Source: Klebsiella pneumoniae (GTDB lineage Bacteria > Pseudomonadota > Gammaproteobacteria > Steroidobacterales > Steroidobacteraceae). Taken from it: 64,000 bases of DNA. Positions 27,096 to 37,453 of this stretch are shown in pieces; position 1 is the stretch's first letter; each line of letters opens with the position of its first letter. A model generated the notes under the pieces. The model was not told where the DNA came from. It was given only the letters and a program-made list of their open reading frames with translations, and did not search any database. Location of the stretch: positions 1-64,000 of the forward strand of contig CAMAQZ010000002.1 in the NCBI GenBank assembly GCA_945860725.1. The letters are read 5' to 3'. The position numbers were made by a program, and so were the translations under genes.

Positions 27096-28420
27096 GCCGC
27101 AGCGCTGCCCTGTTTGAGGCTGCGACGGACGGGCTCGAGGCGCGGCGCGGGCGGGGGCGCGCTGCCGGTCACTGCCGCAAAGTCCTGCAAGGCCCACAAC
27201 CCGCTCACCACGCCATCCTCGTGGAAACCGTAGCGCCAGTAGGCGCCACAGAAATAGGTGCGGCGCCGGCCGCTGATCTCGCCGCGCCGCTGTTGCGCGG
27301 CGACCGCTACGGGGGTGTAGACGGGATGGTGGTAGGTATAGCGCCCGAGCATGAGTGCGGGATCGATATCGGCGTTGCGGTTGAGGGTGACCAGGAACTT
27401 TTCAGGGCCGTCCAGCGACTGCAGCAGGCTCATGTCGTAGGTGAGCGCGACGCGTTCGGTGTCGGGATCGAGCAGGTGATAGTTCCAGGCCGCACGGGCT
27501 TTTGGCGTGCGCGGCAACATCCGCCGATCGAGATGCAGTACGGCGTCGTTCGTCTGATAGGGGAACGCGCCGAGGATATCGCGCTCCAGCGGGTCAGCAT
27601 CGGCGAGCATCGCGAGCGCCTGGTCGCTGTGGCAGGCGAGGATCACATGGTCGAAGCGCTCCGTGGCGAGACCTGAGGGTCCCTCGCTCGTGAGCGTAAC
27701 GCCGGTGTCGTCGCGCACGATGCGGCGAACGGGCGTCGAGAGCCGGACGCGCTCGAGGAACGGTGCGATCAGCCGTCGCGCGTACTCGCGGGAGCCGCCG
27801 CTGACCGTGCGCCAGGTGGGACGGTCGTCGATGTTCAGGAATCCATGACGTTCAAAGAAATCGACGAAGAACCGGGCGGGGAAGGCGAGCATCCCTGTGC
27901 CGCTCGCTGACCAGATGGCACGCCCCATGGGAAGGATGTAGCGCTCGGTGAACGCCCGCGAATAACCCTCACGCGCGAGGTACTCACCGAGCGTGAGTCC
28001 GTCGTCGGGCGCGGCGAGCAGCGCCCGTGAACGGCCGTTGAAACGCAGGATGTCGGCGATCATGCGCAGGAAGGAGGGTCGCAGGAGGTTGCGGCGTTGG
28101 GCGAACAGCGAGTCCACCGAGTTGCCGTTGTACTCGAGGCCGGTACGCTCGCAGCGCAGCGAGAAGCTCATGTCCGACCACTGCCACTGTGCGCCCACCG
28201 CATCCAGCAGCGCGATGAAGTTCGGGTAGGTCCAATCATTGAATACGATGAAGCCGGTATCGACGGCATAGTGCCGACCGTGCCGCTCGACATCGACGGT
28301 CGCCGTATGGCCGCCGAAGCTGGCATTCGACTCGAACACGGTGAGCTCGTGGTCGCGGTGCAGATACCACGCAGCGGTCATGCCTGAGACGCCGGTCCCG
28401 ACGATGGCGATCCGGCTCAT
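27092..28420 (-). CDS. NAD(P)/FAD-dependent amine-oxidase-like protein of the CFA cluster
   Basis: 442 aa from ATG 28420. N-terminal Rossmann motif IAIVGTGVSGMTAAWYLHRD with FESNASFGGHTATVDVE, then DTGFIVFNDWTYPNFIALLD. The middle has GRAIWSASGTGMLAFPARFF and the C-terminus has RTYFCGAYWRYGFHEDGVVSGL (FAD-contacting tail). This family is found with DUF1365 and CFA-type genes, and I recall a Rhodobacter homologue implicated in furan fatty-acid formation; I treat that link as unverified. It lies 31 nt downstream of the desaturase gene. Confidence 0.9.
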   Translation of the reverse strand: MSRIAIVGTGVSGMTAAWYLHRDHELTVFESNASFGGHTATVDVERHGRHYAVDTGFIVFNDWTYPNFIALLDAVGAQWQWSDMSFSLRCERTGLEYNGNSVDSLFAQRRNLLRPSFLRMIADILRFNGRSRALLAAPDDGLTLGEYLAREGYSRAFTERYILPMGRAIWSASGTGMLAFPARFFVDFFERHGFLNIDDRPTWRTVSGGSREYARRLIAPFLERVRLSTPVRRIVRDDTGVTLTSEGPSGLATERFDHVILACHSDQALAMLADADPLERDILGAFPYQTNDAVLHLDRRMLPRTPKARAAWNYHLLDPDTERVALTYDMSLLQSLDGPEKFLVTLNRNADIDPALMLGRYTYHHPVYTPVAVAAQQRRGEISGRRRTYFCGAYWRYGFHEDGVVSGLWALQDFAAVTGSAPPPAPRLEPVRRSLKQGSAAA

Positions 28421-28451
28421 GTCGATGGGTCTCTCGAATGCGGTCTGCAGG

Positions 28452-29435
<984 letters not shown>

Positions 29436-29444
29436 GACGCGGGC

Positions 29445-30332
29445 CTAGGCGAGACCGTTGGCGCGCTTGAGGGCGTCGATACGCTCCTCGAGCGGCGGAT
29501 GGCTCATGAAGAGACGCTTGAGACCGGTCGGGACAGCGCCGTTGATGCCGAGGGCCGCCATCTGCTGCGGCATCCCCTCGGGCGGGTGACCGCGTTTGAG
29601 AGCCTCGAGCGCGCCGATCATGTTGCGCGCGCCGGAAAGACGGGCACCTACGATGTCCGCACGGAACTCGCGCTTCCGCGAGAACCACATGACGATGATG
29701 CTGGCGAGGATGCCGAGCAGCATCTCGGTCACGAGTACGATAACGAAGTAGCCGATACCGCGGCCATCTTCGTTCTTAAAGATCGCGCGATCCAAGAAGC
29801 CTCCGATGATCCTGGCGAGGAAGATGACGAAGGTGTTGACCACGCCCTGGATGAGGGTGAGCGTCACCATGTCGCCATTGGCGACATGGCCGATCTCGTG
29901 ACCGAGCACGGCCTCTACCTCTTCGCGCTTCATGCGCTGCAGAAGACCGGTGCTGACCGCGACCAAGGCTTTGTTCTTGTTGGCACCGGTGGCGAAGGCG
30001 TTCGGCTCGGGAGAATCGAAGATGCCGACTTCGGGCATGCCGATGCCGGACTCGCGGGCTTGGACCTTGACGGTCTCGAGCAGCCACGACTCCACCGCGT
30101 CGCGCGGCTTGTCGATGATGCGCACGCCCATCATGCGTTTGGCGCTCCACTTGGACATCAGCAGCGAGATGATCGCGCCGCCGAAACCGAACACTGCGGC
30201 GAACACCAGCAGACCGTAGGCGCTGCCGCCCTGCGCGGCGATGTATTGGTCGAGGCCGAGCAACCGCATGGCGATCGACAGCACGAACACCACGGCGAGG
30301 TTGGTGATGAGGAACAGCAGGACGCGTTTCAT
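29445..30332 (-). CDS. htpX: Membrane zinc metalloprotease HtpX
   Basis: 295 aa M48 protease. Two N-terminal transmembrane helices ([19 protein letters not shown] and a second near 40-60), the zinc site [14 protein letters not shown] (HExxH), two further helices and the glutamate region [15 protein letters not shown]. It degrades misfolded inner-membrane proteins and is a heat/envelope-stress gene in E. coli. It heads the lipid-modification run here. About 200 nt of upstream non-coding DNA (30333-30536) holds its promoter, which I could not define. Confidence 0.96.
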   Translation of the reverse strand: MKRVLLFLITNLAVVFVLSIAMRLLGLDQYIAAQGGSAYGLLVFAAVFGFGGAIISLLMSKWSAKRMMGVRIIDKPRDAVESWLLETVKVQARESGIGMPEVGIFDSPEPNAFATGANKNKALVAVSTGLLQRMKREEVEAVLGHEIGHVANGDMVTLTLIQGVVNTFVIFLARIIGGFLDRAIFKNEDGRGIGYFVIVLVTEMLLGILASIIVMWFSRKREFRADIVGARLSGARNMIGALEALKRGHPPEGMPQQMAALGINGAVPTGLKRLFMSHPPLEERIDALKRANGLA

Positions 30333-30536
30333 GGGTGTTAGAGACTCCGGTTCAGGGATTTAGAGTGTAGGCAGTCGAACAGTAGTATGCCCGTAAGGAC
30401 AGTATTGCAGATTGGACTCATTCCATTGACCGAGGTTCAGCCCAACTGCACATTTATCCGGGCCGGCGATGGGTCGCCGCCTGCACCAGATGATAGAGGT
30501 GAAACTACTTCTTTTTCAAGGCTTTGGGCCGGCTTC

Positions 30537-31571
30537 TCAGGCGAGTGCCACGCCGAGCAGTCGGCCGACGAGGAAGGACACCACACCCGCACCCCCGCCG
30601 ATCAGCAGCATCCGCAAGGCACCCTGCCAAGCCCCGCGCCCCGTGAACAAGCTGAGCGCAAGGCCGATCCCTGCGAGCGCCACGGCGGTGAGGCCTATTG
30701 TCCACCAGAGCGGGTGTGTCAGGCCGCGCACGAAAAAGGGCAGCAAGGGCAGCGACGCGCCGACGGCGAAGGCGAGGAAGGAGGACACTGCGGCACCGAG
30801 CGGTGACCCGAGGTCATCGGGATTGAGACCGAGCTCCTCGCGGGCGAGCACATCGAGCGCTTGTTCCGGGCGTGAGAGCAGGGTGCGAGCCATCGCGCGG
30901 GCCTGTTCGATTTCGAGACCGCGCGCTTGGTAGATCAGGGCGAGTTCCTCAGCTTCTTCTTCCGGATACTCGGCGAGTTCCTCTCTTTCGAGGGCGATCT
31001 GGTACTCGTACATGTCGCGTTGCGAGCGCACCGACACATACTCGCCGGCGGCCATCGAGAGCGCGCCCGCCAACAGCCCGGCGACACCGGTCATGAGGAC
31101 GGTCCCAGGTTCCGCGTTGGCACCGGCGATTCCCATCACGAGCGAGGCGTTGGACACCAAGCCGTCATTGACGCCGAACACGGTCGCTCGCAGGTTGCCG
31201 CCGCCCACGCCGCGATGTCGCTGGCCGACCTCGTTGACCGAGGTGGGCATGAGGTGGCCGGGGGCGACCGGGGGAGCGGCAGAGGTGTAGACCGACAGCC
31301 CGCGCAGCTTCATCGCGGCCAGCGCATGCCGCGAGGCGCGTGGGCCGATCTGCCGCACGATCGCTGCGACGAGTCGTGCGCGCAGCGACGGCGAAAAACG
31401 GAAGCTGCGCATCGGCTCGAGCGCCTGCCACCGCAGCGCCTGTTGCTCGGCTGCCGTGCCGAGTTTGTGGAACATCGCCCGCCGTACCGGATCGGGCTCT
31501 GCTGTCGCGACGCGACTGTAGAGCCAAGCAGACTCTTTTTCGTGGTACCAGCTGTCGGGCGCTGCGCTCAC
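30537..31571 (-). CDS. VIT1/CCC1 family transporter with N-terminal ferritin-like domain
   Basis: 344 aa. The N-terminal about 100 residues are helical with EKESAWLYSRVATAEPDPVRR and AAEQQALRW, resembling rubrerythrin/ferritin-like modules. The rest is a five-helix VIT1 domain: LRATVFGVNDGLVSNASLVMGIAG, GALSMAAGEYVSVRSQRDMY, SPLGAAVSSFLAFAVGASLPLLPFF and GRGAWQGALRMLLIGGGAGV. The family moves Fe(II) or Mn(II), in bacteria often effluxing iron. It is monocistronic, downstream of the acidic protein gene. Confidence 0.93.
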   Translation of the reverse strand: MSAAPDSWYHEKESAWLYSRVATAEPDPVRRAMFHKLGTAAEQQALRWQALEPMRSFRFSPSLRARLVAAIVRQIGPRASRHALAAMKLRGLSVYTSAAPPVAPGHLMPTSVNEVGQRHRGVGGGNLRATVFGVNDGLVSNASLVMGIAGANAEPGTVLMTGVAGLLAGALSMAAGEYVSVRSQRDMYEYQIALEREELAEYPEEEAEELALIYQARGLEIEQARAMARTLLSRPEQALDVLAREELGLNPDDLGSPLGAAVSSFLAFAVGASLPLLPFFVRGLTHPLWWTIGLTAVALAGIGLALSLFTGRGAWQGALRMLLIGGGAGVVSFLVGRLLGVALA

Positions 31572-31607
31572 GCGCCGCGACGCGGGTGCAGCGTCACGCG
31601 GCGATGA

Positions 31608-31928
31608 TCAGCGCTCACGGCCGTCGTCGTGGCCGTCATCCCCGTCTTCGTCCTCATCTTCATCCTCATCTTCATCCCAATCGTCCTCGTCTTCGTCCTC
31701 GTCGTCATCCTCTTCCTCCTGCTCGTCCTCCGACCAGCCTTCCGGTTCGGTGGTGAGCTCGAGGTCGAGTTCGTGCCATTCGTCGATATCGAGCTCCTCG
31801 ATCTCGCCGTCGAGATACTCGATCTCGACCATCTCGGCATCTTCGTCGACGGTGATCACGCGGAAGGTCTCTTCCTCCTCGGCGTTGACATACCACTGGC
31901 CTACGACGGGTTCTTTGTCTCTGCTCAC
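31608..31928 (-). CDS. Small acidic protein, DUF6763-like
   Basis: 106 aa from a GTG at 31928, chosen because GAGG lies 8 nt upstream; an in-frame ATG at 31970 is the alternative. Residues 1-65 form a conserved-looking domain: [40 protein letters not shown]. The remaining about 40 residues are almost entirely Asp/Glu and encoded by simple repeats. The function is unknown. It is divergent from proB. Confidence 0.8.
   Translation of the reverse strand: MSRDKEPVVGQWYVNAEEEETFRVITVDEDAEMVEIEYLDGEIEELDIDEWHELDLELTTEPEGWSEDEQEEEDDDEDEDEDDWDEDEDEDEDEDGDDGHDDGRER
31641..31731. repeat. Simple-sequence tract encoding the poly-Asp/Glu tail
   Basis: Runs of TCxTCx triplets (on the minus strand GAxGAx) with local repeats of a CATCCTCAT-type unit encode an Asp/Glu tail of about 30 residues with one Trp interruption. 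Such tracts are prone to in-frame length variation. Confidence 0.75.
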
Positions 31929-32003
31929 GGCATTTACCTCGGCGGATCGGCGGGACTGACTCGAACCCATTTTACCGCGCTAGTGAATTATAGTGCTATG
32001 CCC

Positions 32004-32010
32004 AAGAGGA
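32004..32010 (+). promoter_or_regulatory. Shine-Dalgarno that decides the proB start
   Basis: AAGAGGA lies 8 nt before the ATG at 32019. The upstream in-frame ATGs at 31998 and 32010 lack any such element; the second overlaps it. A TATAGT box at 31989-31994 is a possible -10 element for this gene, with no clear -35. Confidence 0.55.
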
Positions 32011-32018
32011 TGCTTTGC

Positions 32019-33155
32019 ATGCCGCCACGAGTTGCGCGCCGTTCCAATCCGCTCCAGCGTGCCCGCCGCATCGTGGTGAAGGTCGGTTCCGCGCTGTTGG
32101 TCGATGGACGGACGGGTCGGCTCAATCGGGCTTGGCTTGGGACGCTGGTGGCCGATGTGGTTCGACTGCGCCGCCAAGGCAAGGAAGTCGTGCTGGTGTC
32201 CTCGGGGGCGATCGCGCTCGGGCGGCGCCACCTCGACCTGCCGCCCGGTCCGTTGCGCCTAGAAGAGAGCCAAGCGGCCGCGGCAGTGGGCCAGATCCGC
32301 CTTGCCCACGCCTACAAGGAACTGCTCGAGGCGCGAGGCGTGCCGGTCGCGCAGGTGCTGCTCACGCTGGAGGACAGCGAACAGCGTCGTCGCTACCTGA
32401 ATGCCCGAGCCACTCTCAACACGCTGCTGGCACATGGCGCGGTACCGGTCATCAATGAGAACGACACTGTTGCGACGGCCGAGATCCGCTATGGCGACAA
32501 CGACCGCTTGGCGGCTCGTGTGGCACAGATGGTGAGCGCGGATTGCGTGCTCTTGCTCTCGGACATCGATGGGCTCTACACCGCCGATCCCCACAAGGAT
32601 CCGGGTGCGCAGTTCATCGATCAGGTGTCGGAGATCACCCCTGAGATCGAGGCCATGGCGGGCGGTTCGGCCTCGGCGGTCGGCCGCGGCGGGATGACCA
32701 CGAAGATCATCGCCGCGCGCATCGCAGTGGCTGCAGGCTGTCATTTCTGCATCGCCACCGGTTCACCGCGTCACCCGGTCCGGCGTATCGAACAGGGCGG
32801 CCGCAGCACCTGGTTCCTGCCGACAGCGACGCCGTTGGCGGCCCGCAAGCAATGGATCGCGGGCACCTTGCGTCCATCCGGCGCGCTGCATATCGACGAG
32901 GGCGCGCGGCGAGCGTTACGCGCGGGCAAGAGCTTGCTGCCCGCAGGAGTGACCGCGGTGACGGGTCGTTTCGAGCGTGGTGACACCGTGAGCGTGCTTG
33001 CGCCGGGGGGGCAGGAGGTGGCGCGCGGCATCGTCGCGTACGGTGACACCGACGCGGGTCGTATCCTCGGTCGGCGCAGCGCCGAGATCGCCCTGATGCT
33101 CGGCTATGCGGGTCGTGACGAGCTCATCCACCGCGACGATATGGTGCTGCAATGA
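32019..33155 (+). CDS. proB: Glutamate 5-kinase
   Basis: 378 aa from ATG 32019. The amino-acid kinase domain shows [61 protein letters not shown] and [28 protein letters not shown] follows, and the C-terminal PUA domain runs from about residue 280 ([19 protein letters not shown]). First step of proline synthesis: ATP-dependent phosphorylation of glutamate. The stop overlaps the proA ATG (ATGA). Confidence 0.97.
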   Translation: MPPRVARRSNPLQRARRIVVKVGSALLVDGRTGRLNRAWLGTLVADVVRLRRQGKEVVLVSSGAIALGRRHLDLPPGPLRLEESQAAAAVGQIRLAHAYKELLEARGVPVAQVLLTLEDSEQRRRYLNARATLNTLLAHGAVPVINENDTVATAEIRYGDNDRLAARVAQMVSADCVLLLSDIDGLYTADPHKDPGAQFIDQVSEITPEIEAMAGGSASAVGRGGMTTKIIAARIAVAAGCHFCIATGSPRHPVRRIEQGGRSTWFLPTATPLAARKQWIAGTLRPSGALHIDEGARRALRAGKSLLPAGVTAVTGRFERGDTVSVLAPGGQEVARGIVAYGDTDAGRILGRRSAEIALMLGYAGRDELIHRDDMVLQ

Positions 33156-34483
33156 TCGCCGATGGGACCAACGATGGGACCGCCGATGGGACCGCCGATG
33201 GGACCGCCGATGGGACCGCGGCAGACGAACTCGGTACGCTCATGCGACGGCTCGGCGCGGCGGCGCTGTCCGCCCGGTCCGTGCTGGCAGCGGCGCCGCG
33301 GACGCAGAAGGACGCGGCTCTGCTGGCCGCGGCGGCGGCACTGCGGACTCATCAGGTCGAGGTGCTCGCTGCCAACGCCCTCGACATGACGCAAGCGGAG
33401 CACAAGGACCTTTCGGCTGCGATGCTCGACCGGTTGCGGCTCGATCCGTCGCGCCTCGAAGCGATGGCGCGTGGCCTCGAGGACATTGCGGCCTTGCCTG
33501 ACCCGGTCGGTCGGGTGCTCGAGGAGCGGCGTCGGCCGAACGGCCTCTCCATCGCCCGCATCGCCGTGCCGCTCGGTGTCATCGGCATCATCTACGAGAG
33601 CCGACCGAACGTAACCGCGGATGCGGGTGCGCTCTGCCTGAAATCCGGCAATGCCGTGATCCTGCGCGGCGGCTCCGAGAGCGCCCACTCAAGCGCTGCG
33701 ATCCACCGCTGCCTGGTCGAGGGACTGCGTGCCGTTGGGCTGCCCGAGGCGAGCATCGGGCTCGTGCCGGTCACGGACCGCGCGGCGGTGGGTTATATGC
33801 TCTCCGGGATGACCGAGTACATCGATGTGCTGGTGCCGCGCGGGGGCAAGGGTCTGGTGAAGCGCGTTCAGGAAGAGGCGAGGGTGCCGGTCATCGGCCA
33901 CCTCGACGGCAACTGCCATGTGTTCGTGGACCGTGCCGCAGACCTGCCTATGGCAGTGGCGATCGTCCTGAACGCCAAGTTGCGCCGCACCGGCATCTGC
34001 GGGGCTGCCGAGACGCTGCTGGTCGATGAGGGTTGCGCTGCGACCCACCTCGCGCCCTTGGTGCACGCCCTGCTCGATGCAGGTTGCGAGGTGCGCGGTG
34101 ACGCAGCGGCGCAGCGGGTCGATCTGCGGGTGCGGCCCGCCACCGAAGAGGACTGGTTCACCGAATACCTCGATGCCGTGATCGCGGTGAAGGTCGTGGC
34201 CGGGCTCGATGCGGCGATCGCCCACATCACCCACTATGGCTCCGCACACACCGAATCCATCGTCACGGGGGATGCGGCGGCGGCGGAGCGGTTCCTCGGT
34301 CGCGTCGACAGCGCCATCGTGCTGCACAACGCCTCGACGCAGTTCGCCGATGGTGGAGAGTTCGGGATGGGTGCCGAGATCGGCATCTCGACGGACCGCT
34401 TCCACGCCCGCGGACCGGTCGGGCTCGAGCAGTTGACCAGTTACAAGTACGTGGTGCGCGGCACCGGCCAAGTGCGACCCTGA
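33152..34483 (+). CDS. proA: Gamma-glutamyl phosphate reductase
   Basis: 443 aa aldehyde-dehydrogenase-fold enzyme, second step of proline synthesis. Landmarks: [60 protein letters not shown] and the catalytic cysteine in [16 protein letters not shown]-terminal [20 protein letters not shown]. The N-terminus is unusual: residues 4-23 are five copies of the four-residue unit DGT(A/N), from a 12-bp tandem repeat directly after the start codon. It forms an operon with proB and overlaps the Moco fusion gene tail to tail by 43 nt. Confidence 0.97.
   Translation: MIADGTNDGTADGTADGTADGTAADELGTLMRRLGAAALSARSVLAAAPRTQKDAALLAAAAALRTHQVEVLAANALDMTQAEHKDLSAAMLDRLRLDPSRLEAMARGLEDIAALPDPVGRVLEERRRPNGLSIARIAVPLGVIGIIYESRPNVTADAGALCLKSGNAVILRGGSESAHSSAAIHRCLVEGLRAVGLPEASIGLVPVTDRAAVGYMLSGMTEYIDVLVPRGGKGLVKRVQEEARVPVIGHLDGNCHVFVDRAADLPMAVAIVLNAKLRRTGICGAAETLLVDEGCAATHLAPLVHALLDAGCEVRGDAAAQRVDLRVRPATEEDWFTEYLDAVIAVKVVAGLDAAIAHITHYGSAHTESIVTGDAAAAERFLGRVDSAIVLHNASTQFADGGEFGMGAEIGISTDRFHARGPVGLEQLTSYKYVVRGTGQVRP
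33161..33220 (+). repeat. 12-bp tandem repeat (five copies) in the 5' end of proA
   Basis: Units GATGGGACCAAC, GATGGGACCGCC (three times) and GATGGGACCGCG are contiguous and in frame, beginning 9 nt after the proA ATG. Each unit adds Asp-Gly-Thr-Ala/Asn. Unit length is a multiple of three, so copy-number change would alter protein length but not frame. Confidence 0.95.
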
Positions 34484-36078
34484 ACGCCGCCGCGCAGCGA
34501 GTGCGCGGCAAGGATGCCTCGCTCGCGCAGCGCTTCGCAGGTGCTGCGGCTGCGCAAGCCGTGGCTGCAGACCAAAAGATAGCGCCCTTCAGCCGGCAGG
34601 TTCCGGCCGGCCAGCATCTCGTCCACGGGGATGCGGCGTACGAACCCGGGCAGCGGGTCGGCCGCACATTCGTCCGGGGCACGGATGTCGATCACCGCAT
34701 AGCCTGCCCCGATGGCCTGCGCGAGATCGTCGAAGTCGAGTTCGAGTCCGGCGCCGCTGCCGGGCGAAATCCTCGCCAAGGTTTGTCGGGCGTCGTGCAA
34801 GGCCATCGCCGCGCGGCCACAGGGACCGCCCTCGCAGCCGTGTGCACGCTTCGCGCGCACCCGCGTTATGCCGGTCTCGAGCAGATTGACGAGCAGCACC
34901 TCGTCGCCGAGCCGTCCGGGCAGATCCAACAGGATCTTCAGTGCCTCGAGCGCCTGCAGGCTGCCGAGGATGCCAGGCACCGGACCGAGCACGCCGGCTT
35001 CGGTGCAGTTGCCGACGACGCCGTCGCGCGTCGCCTGCGGCCACAGGCAGCGCAGGCAGGCGCTGCCGCGAGCCGGATCGACCACCTGCAGTTGCCCCTC
35101 GAACTGGTGCACGCTCGCGAGCAGCACCGGCACCGACAGTTCGTGCGCGAGGTCGTTGAGCAGGAACTTGGTGGCGAAGTTGTCGCTGCAGTCGATGATG
35201 AGGTCACAACCTGCAAGCAGCCGGGCGGCATTGCCCGCATCGAGCCGCAGCCCGTGCGCTTCGATCTGCACCTCGGGGTTGAGTGCGCGGATCCGCGCCG
35301 CGGCGAGATCTGCTTTGGGTTGGCCGCAATCCGCGAGCGCGAACCAGGTCTGGCGGTGCAGGTTGGAGGCTTCGAGGCGATCGCCATCGATGACCACCAG
35401 CCGCCCGATTCCAGCACCTGCGAGGTATTGCAGCACGGGTACGCCTAGCCCTCCCGCACCGATCACGGCGACCGAGCTTGCGCGCAATCGGGCTTGCCCT
35501 AGCGGACCGACCTCCCGCAGCGCCATCTGCCTTGAATAGTCGGGGGTCGCCGGTGGCGTGTGGTCATGGGCATGGCTGTGGTCATGGGCATGGCTGTGAT
35601 CGTGGGCATGGTTGTGATCGTGCGGCTGGACGGCGCCCGGTGCCGCAGCAGCACAGCGCTCGCAATTCACCCAACCCGAATCACCGTCGACGTAATGCTC
35701 TTTTTTCCAGATCGGGACGCGGTGTTTGACCTCGTCGATGATCCAACGACACGCGCGGAACGCCTCATCGCGGTGCGGGGCTGCGACGCCCACCCAGACG
35801 GCGAGCTCGCCGAGCGCCAGATCCCCGATACGGTGCACACAACGCGCGTTGACGACTCCGAAGCGCGCGCAGGCCTCGGCCACGATGCGCTCCCCCTCCC
35901 GCAACGCCAGGGCCTCGAAGGCCTCGTACTCCAGGCGATGCACCGCACGGCCTTCATTAAAGTTGCGCACCCAGCCCTCGAAGGCCACATAGCCGCCGCA
36001 GGACGGATCGGCGAGCGTCTGCTGCAGGGCGGCCGCGTCGAGCGTGCCCGCGCTGAAGGCGAAGCGCGGCTCAGCCAC
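34441..36078 (-). CDS. MoaE - MoeB/ThiF - rhodanese triple fusion (molybdopterin synthase large subunit with sulfurylating E1)
   Basis: 545 aa from a GTG at 36078 that overlaps the mobA-moaD stop. Residues 1-145 are Moa[54 protein letters not shown] with the catalytic lysines. Residues 153-173 are a His/Asp linker. Residues 180-420 are the E1-like adenylyltransferase: [21 protein letters not shown], the [13 protein letters not shown] motif, CLRC (341-344) plus Cys415/Cys420 as zinc ligands, and [10 protein letters not shown]. Residues 445-535 are a rhodanese with VIDIRAPDE and Cys504 ([10 protein letters not shown]). It would both adenylate/sulfurate MoaD and form molybdopterin synthase with it. 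The C-terminal tail is antisense to the proA end. Confidence 0.93.
   Translation of the reverse strand: MAEPRFAFSAGTLDAAALQQTLADPSCGGYVAFEGWVRNFNEGRAVHRLEYEAFEALALREGERIVAEACARFGVVNARCVHRIGDLALGELAVWVGVAAPHRDEAFRACRWIIDEVKHRVPIWKKEHYVDGDSGWVNCERCAAAAPGAVQPHDHNHAHDHSHAHDHSHAHDHTPPATPDYSRQMALREVGPLGQARLRASSVAVIGAGGLGVPVLQYLAGAGIGRLVVIDGDRLEASNLHRQTWFALADCGQPKADLAAARIRALNPEVQIEAHGLRLDAGNAARLLAGCDLIIDCSDNFATKFLLNDLAHELSVPVLLASVHQFEGQLQVVDPARGSACLRCLWPQATRDGVVGNCTEAGVLGPVPGILGSLQALEALKILLDLPGRLGDEVLLVNLLETGITRVRAKRAHGCEGGPCGRAAMALHDARQTLARISPGSGAGLELDFDDLAQAIGAGYAVIDIRAPDECAADPLPGFVRRIPVDEMLAGRNLPAEGRYLLVCSHGLRSRSTCEALRERGILAAHSLRGGVQGRTWPVPRTTYL
35560..35625 (-). repeat. 18-bp tandem repeat encoding the His/Asp linker
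   Basis: Units at 35560-35577, 35578-35595 and 35596-35613, plus a partial copy to 35625, encode (on the minus strand) six-residue His-Ala-His-Asp-His-Ser repeats. Two units are identical; the third has diverged at three positions. The resulting linker has about ten histidines between the MoaE and MoeB domains. Confidence 0.9.
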
Positions 36079-36907
36079 CGGCCACCGGCGGGATGAAGAC
36101 CACGTGATCGGCGGCCTCGAGCGGGTGGTCCCACTCGGCGAAGTCGCCGTTGATCGCGACCCGCAGCATCTCGAGCGGCAGTGTGAACCGATGCCGCGTC
36201 TGCAGTTCGAGATAGAGGTCACGCGGCGTGCGCGCAGCGCTCTGCAGCGATTCATGGGCGCAGCCCGCTTGCTCGCGCAGCAGCGCGAAGTACTGGATAT
36301 CGAGCGTACGGGTCTTGGCGGTCGGATCGAGGTCCTGCATGGCTTGGCGATATTCCGTCGTGGAATTGATGTTGTCGAGGGCGTTCGATCGCGGCAGATC
36401 GATGATTCGTGCGGCGTGGGCGAGCAGGAACTTCCGCGGGCAGCGTCCGTCGGCTGCGACGAAGTCCGCCAACAACGGCTCGCACTGGGGCTCCCAGATG
36501 GCGCACAGCGGCTCCGGCAGCCCGTCGTAGGCGGAACGGAATGCGGTCGCCACCCGCGACGGGTCGCGCCCGGCGATCAGCGCCCGCAAGGTGGAGGCGT
36601 CGAGGAAGGGCAGATCGCAGGCCAACACCAGCCAGGCCGCAGCCGGCCGGGTCCGCAGCGCCGCGAGGATCCCGGCGACCGGTCCGACACCCAGGGTGCC
36701 GTCGATCACTTGAGCGTAGCGTGCCCGCAGCGGATCCGACGTCTGGTCGGCGCGTACCGACACGAAGTTCGGCCCTGCGACCTCACCGAGCAGCTCGAAG
36801 GCGACCTGCAATTGGTCGCGGCCGTGATAGGCGAGCACGGCCTTGTCACGGCCCATCCTCGTGCTGCGCCCGCCGGCGAGCACCAAGCCGCGCAACGCCC
36901 CGGTCAT
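36071..36907 (-). CDS. MobA - MoaD fusion (Moco guanylyltransferase plus molybdopterin synthase small subunit)
   Basis: 278 aa. Residues 1-195 are a MobA-type nucleotidyltransferase: [49 protein letters not shown] and [14 protein letters not shown]. From about 200 a MoaD domain follows: [50 protein letters not shown]. The free C-terminal Gly-Gly, needed for thiocarboxylation, is preserved because MoaD is the C-terminal partner. It thus links sulfur insertion into the pterin with GMP attachment. It overlaps moaC (4 nt) and the next fusion gene. Confidence 0.92.
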   Translation of the reverse strand: MTGALRGLVLAGGRSTRMGRDKAVLAYHGRDQLQVAFELLGEVAGPNFVSVRADQTSDPLRARYAQVIDGTLGVGPVAGILAALRTRPAAAWLVLACDLPFLDASTLRALIAGRDPSRVATAFRSAYDGLPEPLCAIWEPQCEPLLADFVAADGRCPRKFLLAHAARIIDLPRSNALDNINSTTEYRQAMQDLDPTAKTRTLDIQYFALLREQAGCAHESLQSAARTPRDLYLELQTRHRFTLPLEMLRVAINGDFAEWDHPLEAADHVVFIPPVAGG

Positions 36908-37452
36908 CGTCGCGAAACCTGCCGGCGGGGTCCGTGGTCGCGTTTGCCACCACGCTTGACGAGCAGCCGGATCGGGCCGATGCGTATGTCATGCGACAGC
37001 GCTTTGCACATGTCGTAGATCACGAGTGCCGCGATCGTCGCGCCGGTCAAGGCTTCCATCTCGACACCGGTGCGATGCGTGGTACGCACTGTGCATCGGA
37101 TGACGATGAGTCCACGACGCGGGGTGTCGATATCGAGCTCGCAGTGCTCGAGCGGCAGCGGGTGACAGAACGGGATTAGTTCGTGGGTACGCTTGATGGC
37201 CTGTACGGCGGCGATGATGGCGGTATCGAAAACCGGACCTTTTCGGGTGCGGTGTCCGCTCGCAGCGAGCGCCTGCGCAACTGCGGCGGGCAGCGTGACC
37301 CGCGCTTCGGCCACCGCTTCGCGTGCAGTGACGGCCTTATCGCTGATGTCGACCATCGTCGGCCGGTTGCGCGCATCGAGGTGGGTCAGCTTGGCAGGGG
37401 CTGCGCGAGGCTTGCGTGGGCGTGCGGTAGTAGTAGGGCGTGTCGCGGCCAT
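36904..37452 (-). CDS. moaC: Cyclic pyranopterin monophosphate synthase MoaC
   Basis: 182 aa from ATG 37452. After a basic N-terminal extension (about 20 residues, [15 protein letters not shown]) the MoaC core begins: [20 protein letters not shown], then [49 protein letters not shown] and [11 protein letters not shown]. It acts with MoaA to convert GTP to cyclic pyranopterin. The extension is longer than in E. coli MoaC. The gene starts 1 nt from the moaA stop, in the middle of the operon. Confidence 0.96.
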   Translation of the reverse strand: MAATRPTTTARPRKPRAAPAKLTHLDARNRPTMVDISDKAVTAREAVAEARVTLPAAVAQALAASGHRTRKGPVFDTAIIAAVQAIKRTHELIPFCHPLPLEHCELDIDTPRRGLIVIRCTVRTTHRTGVEMEALTGATIAALVIYDMCKALSHDIRIGPIRLLVKRGGKRDHGPRRQVSRR

Positions 37453-37453
37453 C

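Noticed and set aside
30492-30520. Possible sigma-32 promoter for htpX (CTTGAAA on the minus strand)
   Set aside because: The -35 match is good, but the matching -10 (CCTCTATC) fits poorly and the site is about 160 nt upstream of the start.
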